Assembly: GCA_016182605.1 (NCBI GenBank)
Contig: JACPGE010000070.1
Location: 1 to 64,000 of the forward strand
Length of the DNA: 64,000 bases
From: Candidatus Hydrogenedentota bacterium
GTDB lineage: Bacteria; Hydrogenedentota; Hydrogenedentia; Hydrogenedentales; JAEUWI01
Direction: 5' to 3'
The position numbers were made by a program, and so were the translations under genes. Position 1 is the stretch's first letter, and each line of letters starts with the position of its first letter. Shown one piece after another: positions 55,358 to 63,061 of this stretch. The notes below the pieces were generated by a model. It ran no database searches. It saw only the letters and a program-made list of their open reading frames with translations, and was not told where the DNA came from.

Positions 55358-56542
55358 TCACCCCGCCTTGCGCGCACTCGCTGCTGCAGTCTCGGTGGCC
55401 TCGTCGGTGGCCGTTGCCGCGTCGGCCCGTTCCTCGTCGCGGCGGGCAAAGTCCCGCAGGTGGGTGCGGAGGGTTTCCTCGTGGCGCCGGGCGGCGATGA
55501 CCATGAGGATAATCACAATCGACACGATGGCAAGGCCCTGGAAAAGGGCCAACTGGCTGTCGATGAGGCTGGTGGTGTTGCGCAGCAGGATCCCCGTCAC
55601 GCCAAGTGCCAGGCAAATGAGGTAGATAAAGAGCACGGCCTGCCGCTGCGTGAAGCCGAACCACACCAGCCGGTGGGATAGGTGGTCGGGCGCGCAATGG
55701 TCGATCACCTGGCGCAGGGTCCGGGTCTCGCCGCGCAGGATGCGCGCTATGATGATGTAGGTGAAGTCGAAGAGGGGCACGCCGAGGATCAGCACCGGGA
55801 TGGTGCAGGCAATGATGCGGTTCTCGGTCCATTCACCCATAACCCCGAGGGCCGCGAGGGTAAAGCCGAGAAAGAAGCTGCCGCTGTCGCCCATGAAAAT
55901 CAGGGCCGGTTTGAAGTTGTAGATCAAGAAGCCCAGATTCGCGCCGACGAGCGCAATGGCCATCATGCCGAACCAGGAGAGGTTGTTCTCCGTGTTCGCG
56001 TAGAGATAGGCCTGCAACGCAATGATGAAGAACATGCCGCTCACAATGGCGGCAATGCCCGAAGCGAGCCCGTCCATGTTGTCCGTGCCGTTGAAGGCGC
56101 TGGTTACCCCCACAATCCACAGCATGGTAAAGGCGATGTCGAGCCAAACGATCTTGAAGAGGTTCAGCCGCACTTCGAAATACGAGAGCACAAGCGTCAC
56201 CAGGAAGAGGGTCAACAGTTTCCAGAAGCCCGCGATGCCCCCGGCGTAGTCGTCGATGGCGCCAACCACCATGCAGATGAAGCCGCCCACCAGTATCCCG
56301 TTCATCCCGTGGCTGCGGTAGCCCGGCAGCAGAACGGCCACGGCAAAGGCAATAAAGAGAACGATGCCCCCGCCCCGGGGGATGGGCCGCGTGTGAATCT
56401 TGTTCTCCGCCACCGCGTCCATCACCCCAAAGCGCTTCAACACGTAGATGGCCAACGGCATGAGCAGCGCGGCCAGGACAAACGCCGTGCAGCCCACCAG
56501 CAGATAGGTGCGCGGCCAGTAATCTGGTAAACGGAAAAACAT
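55358..56542 (-). CDS. Undecaprenyl-phosphate sugar-1-phosphate transferase (WecA/TagO/MraY family)
   Basis: 394 residues with about eleven membrane helices. Motifs: GAIDDYAGG, FNGTDNMDGLASG, MGDSGSFFLG, and DHLSHRLVWFG. It transfers a sugar phosphate (usually GlcNAc-1-P) to the lipid carrier, starting polysaccharide or O-antigen synthesis. The Ala/Arg-rich C-terminal tail is unusual. ATG with AAGGGA upstream. Nearby DegT and WbqC genes support a surface-glycan locus. Confidence 0.9.
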   Translation of the reverse strand: MFFRLPDYWPRTYLLVGCTAFVLAALLMPLAIYVLKRFGVMDAVAENKIHTRPIPRGGGIVLFIAFAVAVLLPGYRSHGMNGILVGGFICMVVGAIDDYAGGIAGFWKLLTLFLVTLVLSYFEVRLNLFKIVWLDIAFTMLWIVGVTSAFNGTDNMDGLASGIAAIVSGMFFIIALQAYLYANTENNLSWFGMMAIALVGANLGFLIYNFKPALIFMGDSGSFFLGFTLAALGVMGEWTENRIIACTIPVLILGVPLFDFTYIIIARILRGETRTLRQVIDHCAPDHLSHRLVWFGFTQRQAVLFIYLICLALGVTGILLRNTTSLIDSQLALFQGLAIVSIVIILMVIAARRHEETLRTHLRDFARRDEERADAATATDEATETAAASARKAG

Positions 56543-56584
56543 CCTTGTTCGTTTCCCTTCTTCCGGCCATCCTTGAGCCGCTGC

Positions 56585-57592
56585 TTAAATCGCAGGTACC
56601 TGACGAACGCTTTCAAAGTACCGCTGGACGCATTCTATCACAAATCCCAGATTATGGGAACTCAATGCGGGGTATACCGGCAGAGAAAGGCTTTCCATGT
56701 GGGCTTTCTCTGATTTAGGACATTTGTCAAGAGTATAGTGATGCAGAGGACGGTGAATCGGACGCTTGGCTTCCACCCCTTCGTTCTCCAGGTATGCGGC
56801 CAATGCCTCCCGTTCCGGCGTCGCTACCACATACCGAAAGCATACCCGGCTCTCTAGGTTGGGCAGTTTCACGGGCAACCCGGCCAGAGCGCGGCTGTAT
56901 TCCCCGGCAATCCGTTGCCGTTCTGCCAAGAACGCCGGCAGTCGCTGAAGTTGCACCCGGCCCATGGCCGCCTGCATTTCCGTCATTTTATAGGCAAATC
57001 GCGGCTTGAAGTCGTCCCGGTTGTCATAGTCCCGTCGATCGCGAATCTCCTCCGCCAGACCGGCATCGTCGGTGAGCACCATCCCCCCTTCGCCGGTGGT
57101 GAGCAGCTTTGTGGCGTAAAAGGAGAGGATCGCGGCATGCCCAGCGCGCCCTGTGGCGCCCCCAATGGACTGGGCCAGGTCTTCGATCACGAAGGGAGCC
57201 TCCGGGATGTGCGACGTGGCGCCAAAGAGATGCACGGCTATGGCCGCGTCGGCCCCGGTGGGCAGCTCCGATGGGTCGATGGTGTAGTCATCGCCACAGT
57301 CAACGAGGCAGGGCGTGGCGCTGGTCCAGGTCACTGCCTGCAACAGCGCCGCGCAAGAGTAGGCGGGTAGGATCACCCGTTTCCCGGGGCCCAGGCCGCC
57401 GCATAGCAGGCTCAGGTGGAGTGCTGCGGTTCCGCTGTTCACCGCAACCCCAAATTGGCGCCCCACAAAGGCGGCGCATTCCTCTTCGAAGGCCGCCACT
57501 TCCCGGCCCTGGGCGAGCAGGCCAGAGGCCAGCACCCGGGCGACCGCAGCCAGTTCTTCTTGACCCACCGTGGGTTGGCTGTGGGGAATCAA
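56585..57592 (-). CDS. DegT/DnrJ/EryC1/StrS aminotransferase
   Basis: 335 residues of the sugar aminotransferase family, which aminates keto-sugars with PLP. Motifs: VNSGTAALHLSLL, EDLAQSIGG, PLP lysine in SFYATKLLTTGEGGM. The TTG at 57592 overlaps the stop of the upstream gene (TTGA) and has GGGAG 7-8 bp upstream, so it is a better start than upstream codons lying inside that gene. Likely makes an amino sugar for a surface glycan. Confidence 0.88.
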   Translation of the reverse strand: MIPHSQPTVGQEELAAVARVLASGLLAQGREVAAFEEECAAFVGRQFGVAVNSGTAALHLSLLCGGLGPGKRVILPAYSCAALLQAVTWTSATPCLVDCGDDYTIDPSELPTGADAAIAVHLFGATSHIPEAPFVIEDLAQSIGGATGRAGHAAILSFYATKLLTTGEGGMVLTDDAGLAEEIRDRRDYDNRDDFKPRFAYKMTEMQAAMGRVQLQRLPAFLAERQRIAGEYSRALAGLPVKLPNLESRVCFRYVVATPEREALAAYLENEGVEAKRPIHRPLHHYTLDKCPKSEKAHMESLSLPVYPALSSHNLGFVIECVQRYFESVRQVPAI

Positions 57593-58275
57593 GGGTGCTC
57601 TCCCAGAATAACCCGCATCGTTTCGGGCCCGCAATGCAAGAGGCAATCGACAATCGAAAGGTCAGGGACAAACTCTCCGTAAGACTGAGGATAGGTGGGC
57701 GCCTTCCATTGTTGGGGGGTTACGGCAAGGCCTGCCGCGTTCATCGCCTCCAGGTTCAGGTAGGTGTCCACCGCATGGGCGCCGCTGTAGTACGTGCTGC
57801 CGCCCACAGCCTGCATGAGGTGGATCAACCTCGTGGTGGCCTCACCAGGCACGTTAAGCTCCGAGGCGTATTCAACCCGCGTGGTGATACCGAGTGCCTT
57901 GATAAAGTAGCCGAGTATTTCCCGGTTCAGGCTGTTCAGGGACTCCCATTCACGCGAATAAACCGCCTCGAAAAAGGGCGCATGTGCGGCATAGTACGGC
58001 GCCTTGCGGTAGTACTGCTGGAGCGAGCGCAGGTGCTTCTTCCGCCAGGCGGTCCGGTTGTTGATCTGCACGGCGTCCAGGGGCTGTGCAAACTTGTCCA
58101 GGACCGGCACCGTCAACAGGACGCCGCCCTCTGGCCCCTTAATCCGGTTCCGGTTCTGATAGCCGTTCTTGTTGTACTGAATGTTGTCCAGCACGATGAA
58201 CACATCCGAGCGGGCGATCTTCTCGAAATAGCGCAGCCAGGGCAGATAATGAAGTTGATGTATACCCACCAGCAT
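57589..58275 (-). CDS. WbqC-family protein
   Basis: 228 residues. The start IHQLHYLPWLRYFEKI and the middle NKNGYQNRNRIKGPEG match the WbqC family, found in O-antigen and glycan loci, often beside DegT aminotransferases, and possibly an acyl- or formyltransferase. Function is not established. ATG 58275 begins the conserved region. Confidence 0.85.
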   Translation of the reverse strand: MLVGIHQLHYLPWLRYFEKIARSDVFIVLDNIQYNKNGYQNRNRIKGPEGGVLLTVPVLDKFAQPLDAVQINNRTAWRKKHLRSLQQYYRKAPYYAAHAPFFEAVYSREWESLNSLNREILGYFIKALGITTRVEYASELNVPGEATTRLIHLMQAVGGSTYYSGAHAVDTYLNLEAMNAAGLAVTPQQWKAPTYPQSYGEFVPDLSIVDCLLHCGPETMRVILGEHP

Positions 58276-58406
58276 GAATGCAATAAGATCTCCACGGGGA
58301 TTGTTACGCCACACGTAGTATTATCGTCTGGACAGGCCTTTGTCTACAGCCACATCACGCGCCGTGCATAGCGGCACAAAAGCATCATCCCACAGGAGAA
58401 CCGCAC

Positions 58407-58988
58407 ATGCCATCACCTCCCCGGATTCTTGCCCTTGCCGGCAGCACCCGCAGCAAGTCGTACAACAAAGCTCTGGCCCGGGTGGCGGCGCACGCTGCGG
58501 AGGCCGCCGGCGCCACCGTTACCCTCATCGATCTGCGGGACTACCCCCTGCCGCTCTATGATGAGGATCTGGAGCGCGCGGAAGGACTGCCCGAAGCCGC
58601 GAAGCGACTGCGTGAGGTCTTCTTTGCGCACGATGGCCTCATTCTCGCCTCTCCGGAATACAACGGTGGCTACTCTGCCGTGCTGAAGAACACCATCGAC
58701 TGGCTATCGCGCCGCCAGGGGGACGAGGGTCCGCTCAAAGCCTTCGCGGGCAAGACGGTGCTCCTGCTGGCGGCTTCACCGGGCGCACTCGGCGGCATCC
58801 GCGTGCTCGCCCAGTTGCGCGCCTTGCTGGGCGGCATTCAGATGATCGTCCTCCCCGAGCAGAAGGCCATTCCCAAGGCCAACGAAGTTTTTGATCAGGA
58901 GGGCAATATGACAGATGAGGCAATCCGCAAGAGCATCGAAGGCCTGGTGAAACGCCTGGTGGATGTGACTGCGAGGCTCAAGGATTAG
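58407..58988 (+). CDS. NAD(P)H-dependent FMN reductase (flavodoxin fold)
   Basis: 193 residues. FMN-binding loop GSTRSKSYNKAL (12-23) and PEYNGGYSAVLKNTIDW (about 83-99), as in ChrR/AzoR-like reductases. It reduces flavins, quinones or azo compounds. AGGAG lies 9 bp upstream of the ATG. Confidence 0.9.
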   Translation: MPSPPRILALAGSTRSKSYNKALARVAAHAAEAAGATVTLIDLRDYPLPLYDEDLERAEGLPEAAKRLREVFFAHDGLILASPEYNGGYSAVLKNTIDWLSRRQGDEGPLKAFAGKTVLLLAASPGALGGIRVLAQLRALLGGIQMIVLPEQKAIPKANEVFDQEGNMTDEAIRKSIEGLVKRLVDVTARLKD

Positions 58989-59020
58989 GGCCTGAACCCC
59001 TTGGCGGGCTTATTCCGTAC

Positions 59021-59047
59021 TAAAGAAATCGGGCATCCTGCCGATAG
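59021..59047 (+). promoter_or_regulatory. sigma28 (FliA-type) promoter A
   Basis: TAAAGAAA at 59021-59028, exactly 11 bp, GCCGATAG at 59040-59047. The consensus is TAAAGTTT-N11-GCCGATAA. Three such promoters follow each other in 512 bp. Confidence 0.8.
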
Positions 59048-59054
59048 ACATAGC

Positions 59055-59236
59055 ACGAGGCTGAGACACGGAGGTCGAGGCGACAAAGGACACGGAGGTC
59101 CAGGCGGCGACGGGGTCCTTAAGACTAGATGAAACATCGGGGTGTCAATCCCACACCAACGCGACCGGTGATTCGTCCCAAAGTCTTTCTTTCCATGAGA
59201 AGCGCCATAACAACCTCTGTTGTGGCGTTTTCTTAT
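59055..59236 (+). ncRNA. Candidate small RNA A, CsrA-sponge-like
   Basis: Predicted transcript of about 180 nt from promoter A to the terminator at 59203. It has two ACACGGAGGT sites (59066-59075, 59090-59099), exact matches to the CsrA/RsmE target A-C-A-N-G-G-A-N-G-U. Each GGA lies in a hexaloop ACGGAG closed by GAC/GTC or GGAC/GTCC. The 3' half has GGGGTGTCAATCCC with a short ACACC partner. No reading frame fits. The TSS is estimated from the promoter. Confidence 0.65.
59203..59236 (+). terminator. Terminator of small RNA A
   Basis: A 9-bp stem (CGCCATAAC with GTTGTGGCG, one G-T pair), 7-nt loop, then TTTTCTTATTTT. Confidence 0.75.
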
Positions 59237-59258
59237 TTTAAATCCCCCGCACACCCAT

Positions 59259-59285
59259 TAAAGTTCTCTGGCGCGTTGCCGATAG
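59259..59285 (+). promoter_or_regulatory. sigma28 (FliA-type) promoter B
   Basis: TAAAGTTC at 59259-59266, 11 bp, GCCGATAG at 59278-59285. Confidence 0.85.
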
Positions 59286-59292
59286 ATCACAT

Positions 59293-59456
59293 GACGGCGC
59301 CAAGACATGGAGGTCGCGGCGATAAATCAGACACGGATGTCGACCATCGAATACCTGGATAGCTCACGGGGCGGCAGGATGCTGGACCAGCAGTGCGCGG
59401 CAGCCAGGAGACGTACTTATGGAAATGCACCATACACGGATTGTATGGTGCATTTT
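59293..59456 (+). ncRNA. Candidate small RNA B, CsrA-sponge-like
   Basis: Predicted transcript of about 165 nt. Two CsrA-type sites: ACATGGAGGT at 59305-59314 and ACACGGATGT at 59331-59340, each with GGA in an ANGGAN hexaloop closed by GAC/GTC. The spacing of 26 nt is close to that in small RNA A (24 nt), but the rest of the sequence differs, so the sites seem selected. Ends at a 13-bp perfect stem at 59423. Confidence 0.65.
59423..59456 (+). terminator. Terminator-like hairpin of small RNA B
   Basis: AAATGCACCATAC and GTATGGTGCATTT form a perfect 13-bp stem with a 7-nt loop. The T-run (TTTT) is inside the end of the stem, so termination may be incomplete. Confidence 0.65.
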
Positions 59457-59505
59457 CATGTTGTGCGCCGGCCAATGACGTGCCACGTTAATTTTTTGCG
59501 CCCAC

Positions 59506-59532
59506 TAAAGTTTCCCGGACATCTGCCGATAC
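59506..59532 (+). promoter_or_regulatory. sigma28 (FliA-type) promoter C
   Basis: TAAAGTTT at 59506-59513 is a perfect -35, followed by 11 bp and GCCGATAC at 59525-59532 (7 of 8 of the -10). Confidence 0.88.
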
Positions 59533-59539
59533 TACAGAG

Positions 59540-59667
59540 CATAAGGTAGAGACTAACCCCTGAAAAAGGGCGCTGGGGTGTAAATCCCAACACCGCTAAC
59601 CGGCGCGTGTCTCAGAATCTTACCTCCTTGAAGCGTCATAACCCGTTGGTTATGGCGCCCTTTTTTT
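59540..59667 (+). ncRNA. Candidate structured small RNA C
   Basis: Predicted transcript of about 130 nt. AGGTAGAGAC near the 5' end can pair with GTCTC and TACCT further on, enclosing GGGGTGTAAATCCC and its ACACC partner, a block shared with small RNA A (GGGGTGTnAATCCC). It has no GGA loop, so it is unlikely to bind CsrA. Ends at a strong terminator at 59633. Confidence 0.6.
59633..59667 (+). terminator. Terminator of small RNA C
   Basis: GCGTCATAACC pairs over 11 bp with GGTTATGGCGC, followed by CC and seven Ts. It ends 7 bp from the stop codon of the convergent PIG-L gene. Confidence 0.88.
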
Positions 59668-59674
59668 ATCCGTC

Positions 59675-60472
59675 TCACGCACCCTCAACCGCTGCGCTGA
59701 TCGACATCAGAAATTCTTCCAGGGCGCCCAGGCGCTCCACCCGAAACCGCTCCACATGCCGCCCCTCGTCATCGCAGGTGCTCGCCGTCACCCAGCCTGT
59801 TATCAGCGGCCGGGGATCGTTCTCGATAGCATCATTGACGATCTCCGAGCGGCGCCCCAGCGTTTCCAACTGCAATCGCATCTGGTGAAGGATGTGGCGC
59901 ACCATGGTGCCGTGCGCGCACACGGCGTCGATCTTCGATTGCAGGTACGGGGAAATCACTTCGGCGTGATTCGCATCTTCCTGCTGCCGGCTGAAATACC
60001 ATCGCTCGCCCACACTGAACGGGGCCAACCCCGCTTCCAGGTGCTCAGGATGATGCAAGTGAAAGCACGCAACCCAGAAGGCCTCTTGTGCGGCCCGCGC
60101 GCAAACAACGTGATCCTGGTTTTCTTCATAACGCGCGAAAGGGTCGAACGTGAAAACGGCAAGTGGCCGGTACTTGCGATAGAGGTAGACAAATCGCTCG
60201 CGCAACGCGATGCGATCACTGTCGCAAAGACAGTCCGTCTCGAAGCCCAGATCCTCAATGGTGGTGATACCGAGATGCTGTGCGGCGTCGCGCAACTGCG
60301 CGTGATTTTGCGCCTGCACCTCTGCGCGCGATCCCCGCATACCGTCTTTGCAGTCGTCCGTTACGTGCACCAGGATGGTCTCCCACCCTTCCGCATGGCG
60401 CTTGGCCAGGGTGCCGCCACAGAAAAACGCCGCGTCGTCCGCGTGCGGGCTGATTACCAAAGCGGTGGGCAT
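59675..60472 (-). CDS. PIG-L family (LmbE-like) deacetylase
   Basis: 265 residues with the zinc motif SPHADDAAFFCGG near the N-terminus and a later His in NQDHVVCARAA. It removes N-acetyl groups from amino-sugar compounds; the substrate is unknown. ATG 60472 with GGGGAG upstream. It is only distantly similar to the PIG-L protein at 38754. Confidence 0.85.
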   Translation of the reverse strand: MPTALVISPHADDAAFFCGGTLAKRHAEGWETILVHVTDDCKDGMRGSRAEVQAQNHAQLRDAAQHLGITTIEDLGFETDCLCDSDRIALRERFVYLYRKYRPLAVFTFDPFARYEENQDHVVCARAAQEAFWVACFHLHHPEHLEAGLAPFSVGERWYFSRQQEDANHAEVISPYLQSKIDAVCAHGTMVRHILHQMRLQLETLGRRSEIVNDAIENDPRPLITGWVTASTCDDEGRHVERFRVERLGALEEFLMSISAAVEGA

Positions 60473-60492
60473 GGAAGTTCTCCCCAAGGCAA

Positions 60493-60522
60493 AACGCCCG
60501 CGGGCCAGGGCTCACGGGCGTT
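60493..60522 (-). terminator. Terminator of the aminotransferase gene
   Basis: On the minus strand AACGCCCG pairs with CGGGCGTT, followed by TTG, about 20 bp after the stop at 60544. Confidence 0.7.
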
Positions 60523-60543
60523 CACAAGTTCGTTGCAACTGGA

Positions 60544-61734
60544 TTACAGCACTGCGGCAATCGCCGTGCAGAGTTTGTCCATGTTGTGCCGGGTCATCCC
60601 CGCCACACTGATGCGGCCGGATCCCACGATATAGATCGCATACTCCTTGCGCAGCCGCGCCACCTGTTCTCCGGTGAGCCCGCTGAACGAGAACATGCCA
60701 ATCTGATCGGCTATGAAAGAAAAGTCCTGCGTTACGCCCTTCGCCTTCAGGGTCTCCACGAAGAGCGTGCGCATGGCCGCTATACGCACGCGCATGGCCC
60801 GCAGTTCTTCTTCCCACTCCGCGCGCAATGCAGGATCGGTCAAGATCGACGTCACGATGGCGCCGCCATGGGAGGGCGGGTTGCTGTAGTTCGCGCGGAT
60901 GCTCCGCTGCACCTGGCTGAATGCCTTCGCCGCGGCCTCGGCCGTTTCGGCGAGCACGGTGATAGCGCCCACCCGTTCATTGTAGAGGCCAAAGTTCTTG
61001 GAGAAGGAGCTGCACACGATGAGTTCCGGCACCACCGCGCAGAAGGCGCGCAGTCCCGCCGCGTCTTCTTCAAGACCCTGCGCGAATCCCTGGTACGCGA
61101 AGTCGAAGAAGGGCAGGAACCCGCGCTCCTTCGCCAGTGCAGCAAGAGCCTGCCATTGCGCTGGCAATGGGTCCAACCCGGTTGGGTTGTGGCAACAGCC
61201 ATGGAACAACACCACGTCGCCTGCAGGCACCTGTTTGAGCGCGTCCATCATGGCGTCGAAGGCCAGTGCCTTGTTTGGCGCATCGTAGTAGGGGTACGCC
61301 GACACTTCCAGCCCGGCCGCCTGAAAAATGGCTGGGTGATTCGCCCAGGTGGGGTCGCTTACCCAAATGCGCTTGCTTGGCAATTGCTGGAAAATAAAAT
61401 CGGCGGCCACGCGCAGCCCGCCGGTGCCGCCGGGAGTGTGCGCCGAGACGGCGCGCTTTTCGGTGATGATCGCGCTTCCTGCGCCGAAGAGCAGATCCTG
61501 CACACACGCGGCATACTGCGGGCTCCCCGGAATCCCAAGATAGCTCTTGGTCGATTCCGTATCCAGCAGTTTCGCTTCGGCCTTCTTCACTGAAGACAGC
61601 ACCGGCGTCTGGCCGGCATCGTCCTTGTAAATGCCCACCCCGAGATTGATCTTCTGCGGATTCGGATCCGACTTGAAGGCTTCGGTCAGTCCGAGAATGG
61701 CATCCGGTGGCGCCATCTCCAGTGTGTTAAACAT
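60544..61734 (-). CDS. Aromatic/aspartate aminotransferase
   Basis: 396 residues of the AspC/TyrB family (class I). Motifs: [45 protein letters not shown] lysine in [22 protein letters not shown]. It transfers amino groups between aspartate or aromatic amino acids and 2-oxoglutarate. ATG with AAAGGA upstream; one gene per transcript judging by the terminator downstream. Confidence 0.93.
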   Translation of the reverse strand: MFNTLEMAPPDAILGLTEAFKSDPNPQKINLGVGIYKDDAGQTPVLSSVKKAEAKLLDTESTKSYLGIPGSPQYAACVQDLLFGAGSAIITEKRAVSAHTPGGTGGLRVAADFIFQQLPSKRIWVSDPTWANHPAIFQAAGLEVSAYPYYDAPNKALAFDAMMDALKQVPAGDVVLFHGCCHNPTGLDPLPAQWQALAALAKERGFLPFFDFAYQGFAQGLEEDAAGLRAFCAVVPELIVCSSFSKNFGLYNERVGAITVLAETAEAAAKAFSQVQRSIRANYSNPPSHGGAIVTSILTDPALRAEWEEELRAMRVRIAAMRTLFVETLKAKGVTQDFSFIADQIGMFSFSGLTGEQVARLRKEYAIYIVGSGRISVAGMTRHNMDKLCTAIAAVL

Positions 61735-61905
61735 GTAATGTCCTTTCGCTTGGCTCGCCCGCCGGCACGGCCTCTACCCGTGTTATCACAACCCCATGCG
61801 CAGGCACACCGGTGATCCGGGGTGCACAGGGTAGGAGCCGCAGAGGTTATCTGACCGGCTGGGGAAAAGTATAGCATGGGGAATGTGCCCGATGCCGTAT
61901 TCGTC

Positions 61906-62895
61906 TCAGCCGCTTTCCGGAACGTAATTCAGGTGGATGGCCACATACCCGTCTGCGACGTCGGCGCGGGCGGAGTCCCCCGTTAACAACGCCGGAAAGT
62001 CCTTTTCTTCCGGGTCCAGGTGCATCTTGAACCAGGCCACCATATATTTGGACGCCAGCGCACGCACCACGACCTCATCTGCCGTCCCGGCCGGGCAAAA
62101 GAAGCGCCCCTCTTCCGAGAGCGGGTCATAATCCATATGATCCGCCCCCTTCAGCACCACTTCTGCCATGGGTGTCTGGACCACGTTGAACAGCGTAATC
62201 ACTTGATCGCCAAACGGGGGAAAGGTGCAATAGCCCCCCAGTTCGGCCACCAAATGCATGGTCGGAGGAGAGTGGGCGAGAATCGGCTCCAAATGCGGGG
62301 AATTCGTCCGCTCGAAAACCGCATCCATCGAAACCACGGCGGCTACTCGGGGCTCTTCGGTCGCTCCCACAATGGAAATGGACCCCCCCAAAGAGTGTCC
62401 GGCAAGACCTATCGCATTCAAATTCAAGGACTTAAACAACGGGGAACTGGGGTCGAGCTGGGCTTCTTCCGCCCAAGCAAGAACATCTCGCACGTGCTGG
62501 CGGTTTTCATTGAACAGATCCGAACCGATGTTGAGCAGCCCCAGGCTGGGAGAGGCGCGCAACACGCACACAAAGCCCCATTGCGCAAGATTCTTCGCAA
62601 ATACGTTGTACGACAACGCCTCCTGGTTCCAGCCTCCACTGAATATTATCAGGGGATATCCGTCCTCCGGTGGGGCGCCGTACGGGAAGTAGACCCGAAT
62701 ATCATCAAAGATGGGATCGAGAATCGAGACGTCTCCCGGGAAGGGAATGTGAACATTGAATATCCGTGCCAGCTTCGGGCCGGGAAAACCCGCCTCTTCC
62801 GGGTCGAACGGGATACCGTCACACCCGGTAAACAGCACCGCTCCCGCCGTCACGATGAGTAGCGTGCGCCAAGCAGTTCTCTGGATAAACCCCAT
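61906..62895 (-). CDS. Lipoprotein alpha/beta hydrolase
   Basis: 329 residues. A lipoprotein signal peptide with lipobox LFTGC (Cys25). The hydrolase part has nucleophile motif GHSLGG, IIFSGGWNQEA near the oxyanion hole, and HMDYD as likely catalytic His region. It resembles PAF-acetylhydrolase/cutinase-like plastic-degrading folds, with no substrate evident. ATG 62895 starts the lipoprotein signal; a longer frame is not needed. Confidence 0.8.
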   Translation of the reverse strand: MGFIQRTAWRTLLIVTAGAVLFTGCDGIPFDPEEAGFPGPKLARIFNVHIPFPGDVSILDPIFDDIRVYFPYGAPPEDGYPLIIFSGGWNQEALSYNVFAKNLAQWGFVCVLRASPSLGLLNIGSDLFNENRQHVRDVLAWAEEAQLDPSSPLFKSLNLNAIGLAGHSLGGSISIVGATEEPRVAAVVSMDAVFERTNSPHLEPILAHSPPTMHLVAELGGYCTFPPFGDQVITLFNVVQTPMAEVVLKGADHMDYDPLSEEGRFFCPAGTADEVVVRALASKYMVAWFKMHLDPEEKDFPALLTGDSARADVADGYVAIHLNYVPESG

Positions 62896-62991
62896 GAACG
62901 TAAAATCCTCACCATTCGGCTGCGTCTGACAGGCGGGTAGTATAGCTGAGACCGTAAAGAAAATCACCCGGCAGAGTAAGAATACAAACTG

Positions 62992-63019
62992 TTGCAATTC
63001 TAACAATTCCGGCTATACT
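62992..63019 (+). promoter_or_regulatory. Candidate sigma70 promoter of the DUF2339 gene
   Basis: TTGCAA at 62992-62997, 16 bp, TATACT at 63014-63019, about 42 bp before the ATG at 63062. Confidence 0.55.
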
Positions 63020-63061
63020 TATTGGGGTGGGCTGTGAGATAGTCAGCCTGGGGAGTGCATT

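Noticed and set aside
59066-59099. GGAGGT sites in small RNA A as ribosome binding sites
   Set aside because: No start codon follows within 5-12 bases; the hairpin-loop setting and repetition fit CsrA binding better.
59307-59549. 80-codon frame across small RNA B and promoter C
   Set aside because: It reads through a terminator and a perfect sigma28 promoter and has no ribosome site at the right distance.
59540-59640. Riboswitch in the third RNA
   Set aside because: It is followed by a strong terminator and then a convergent gene, so there is no downstream gene to control.
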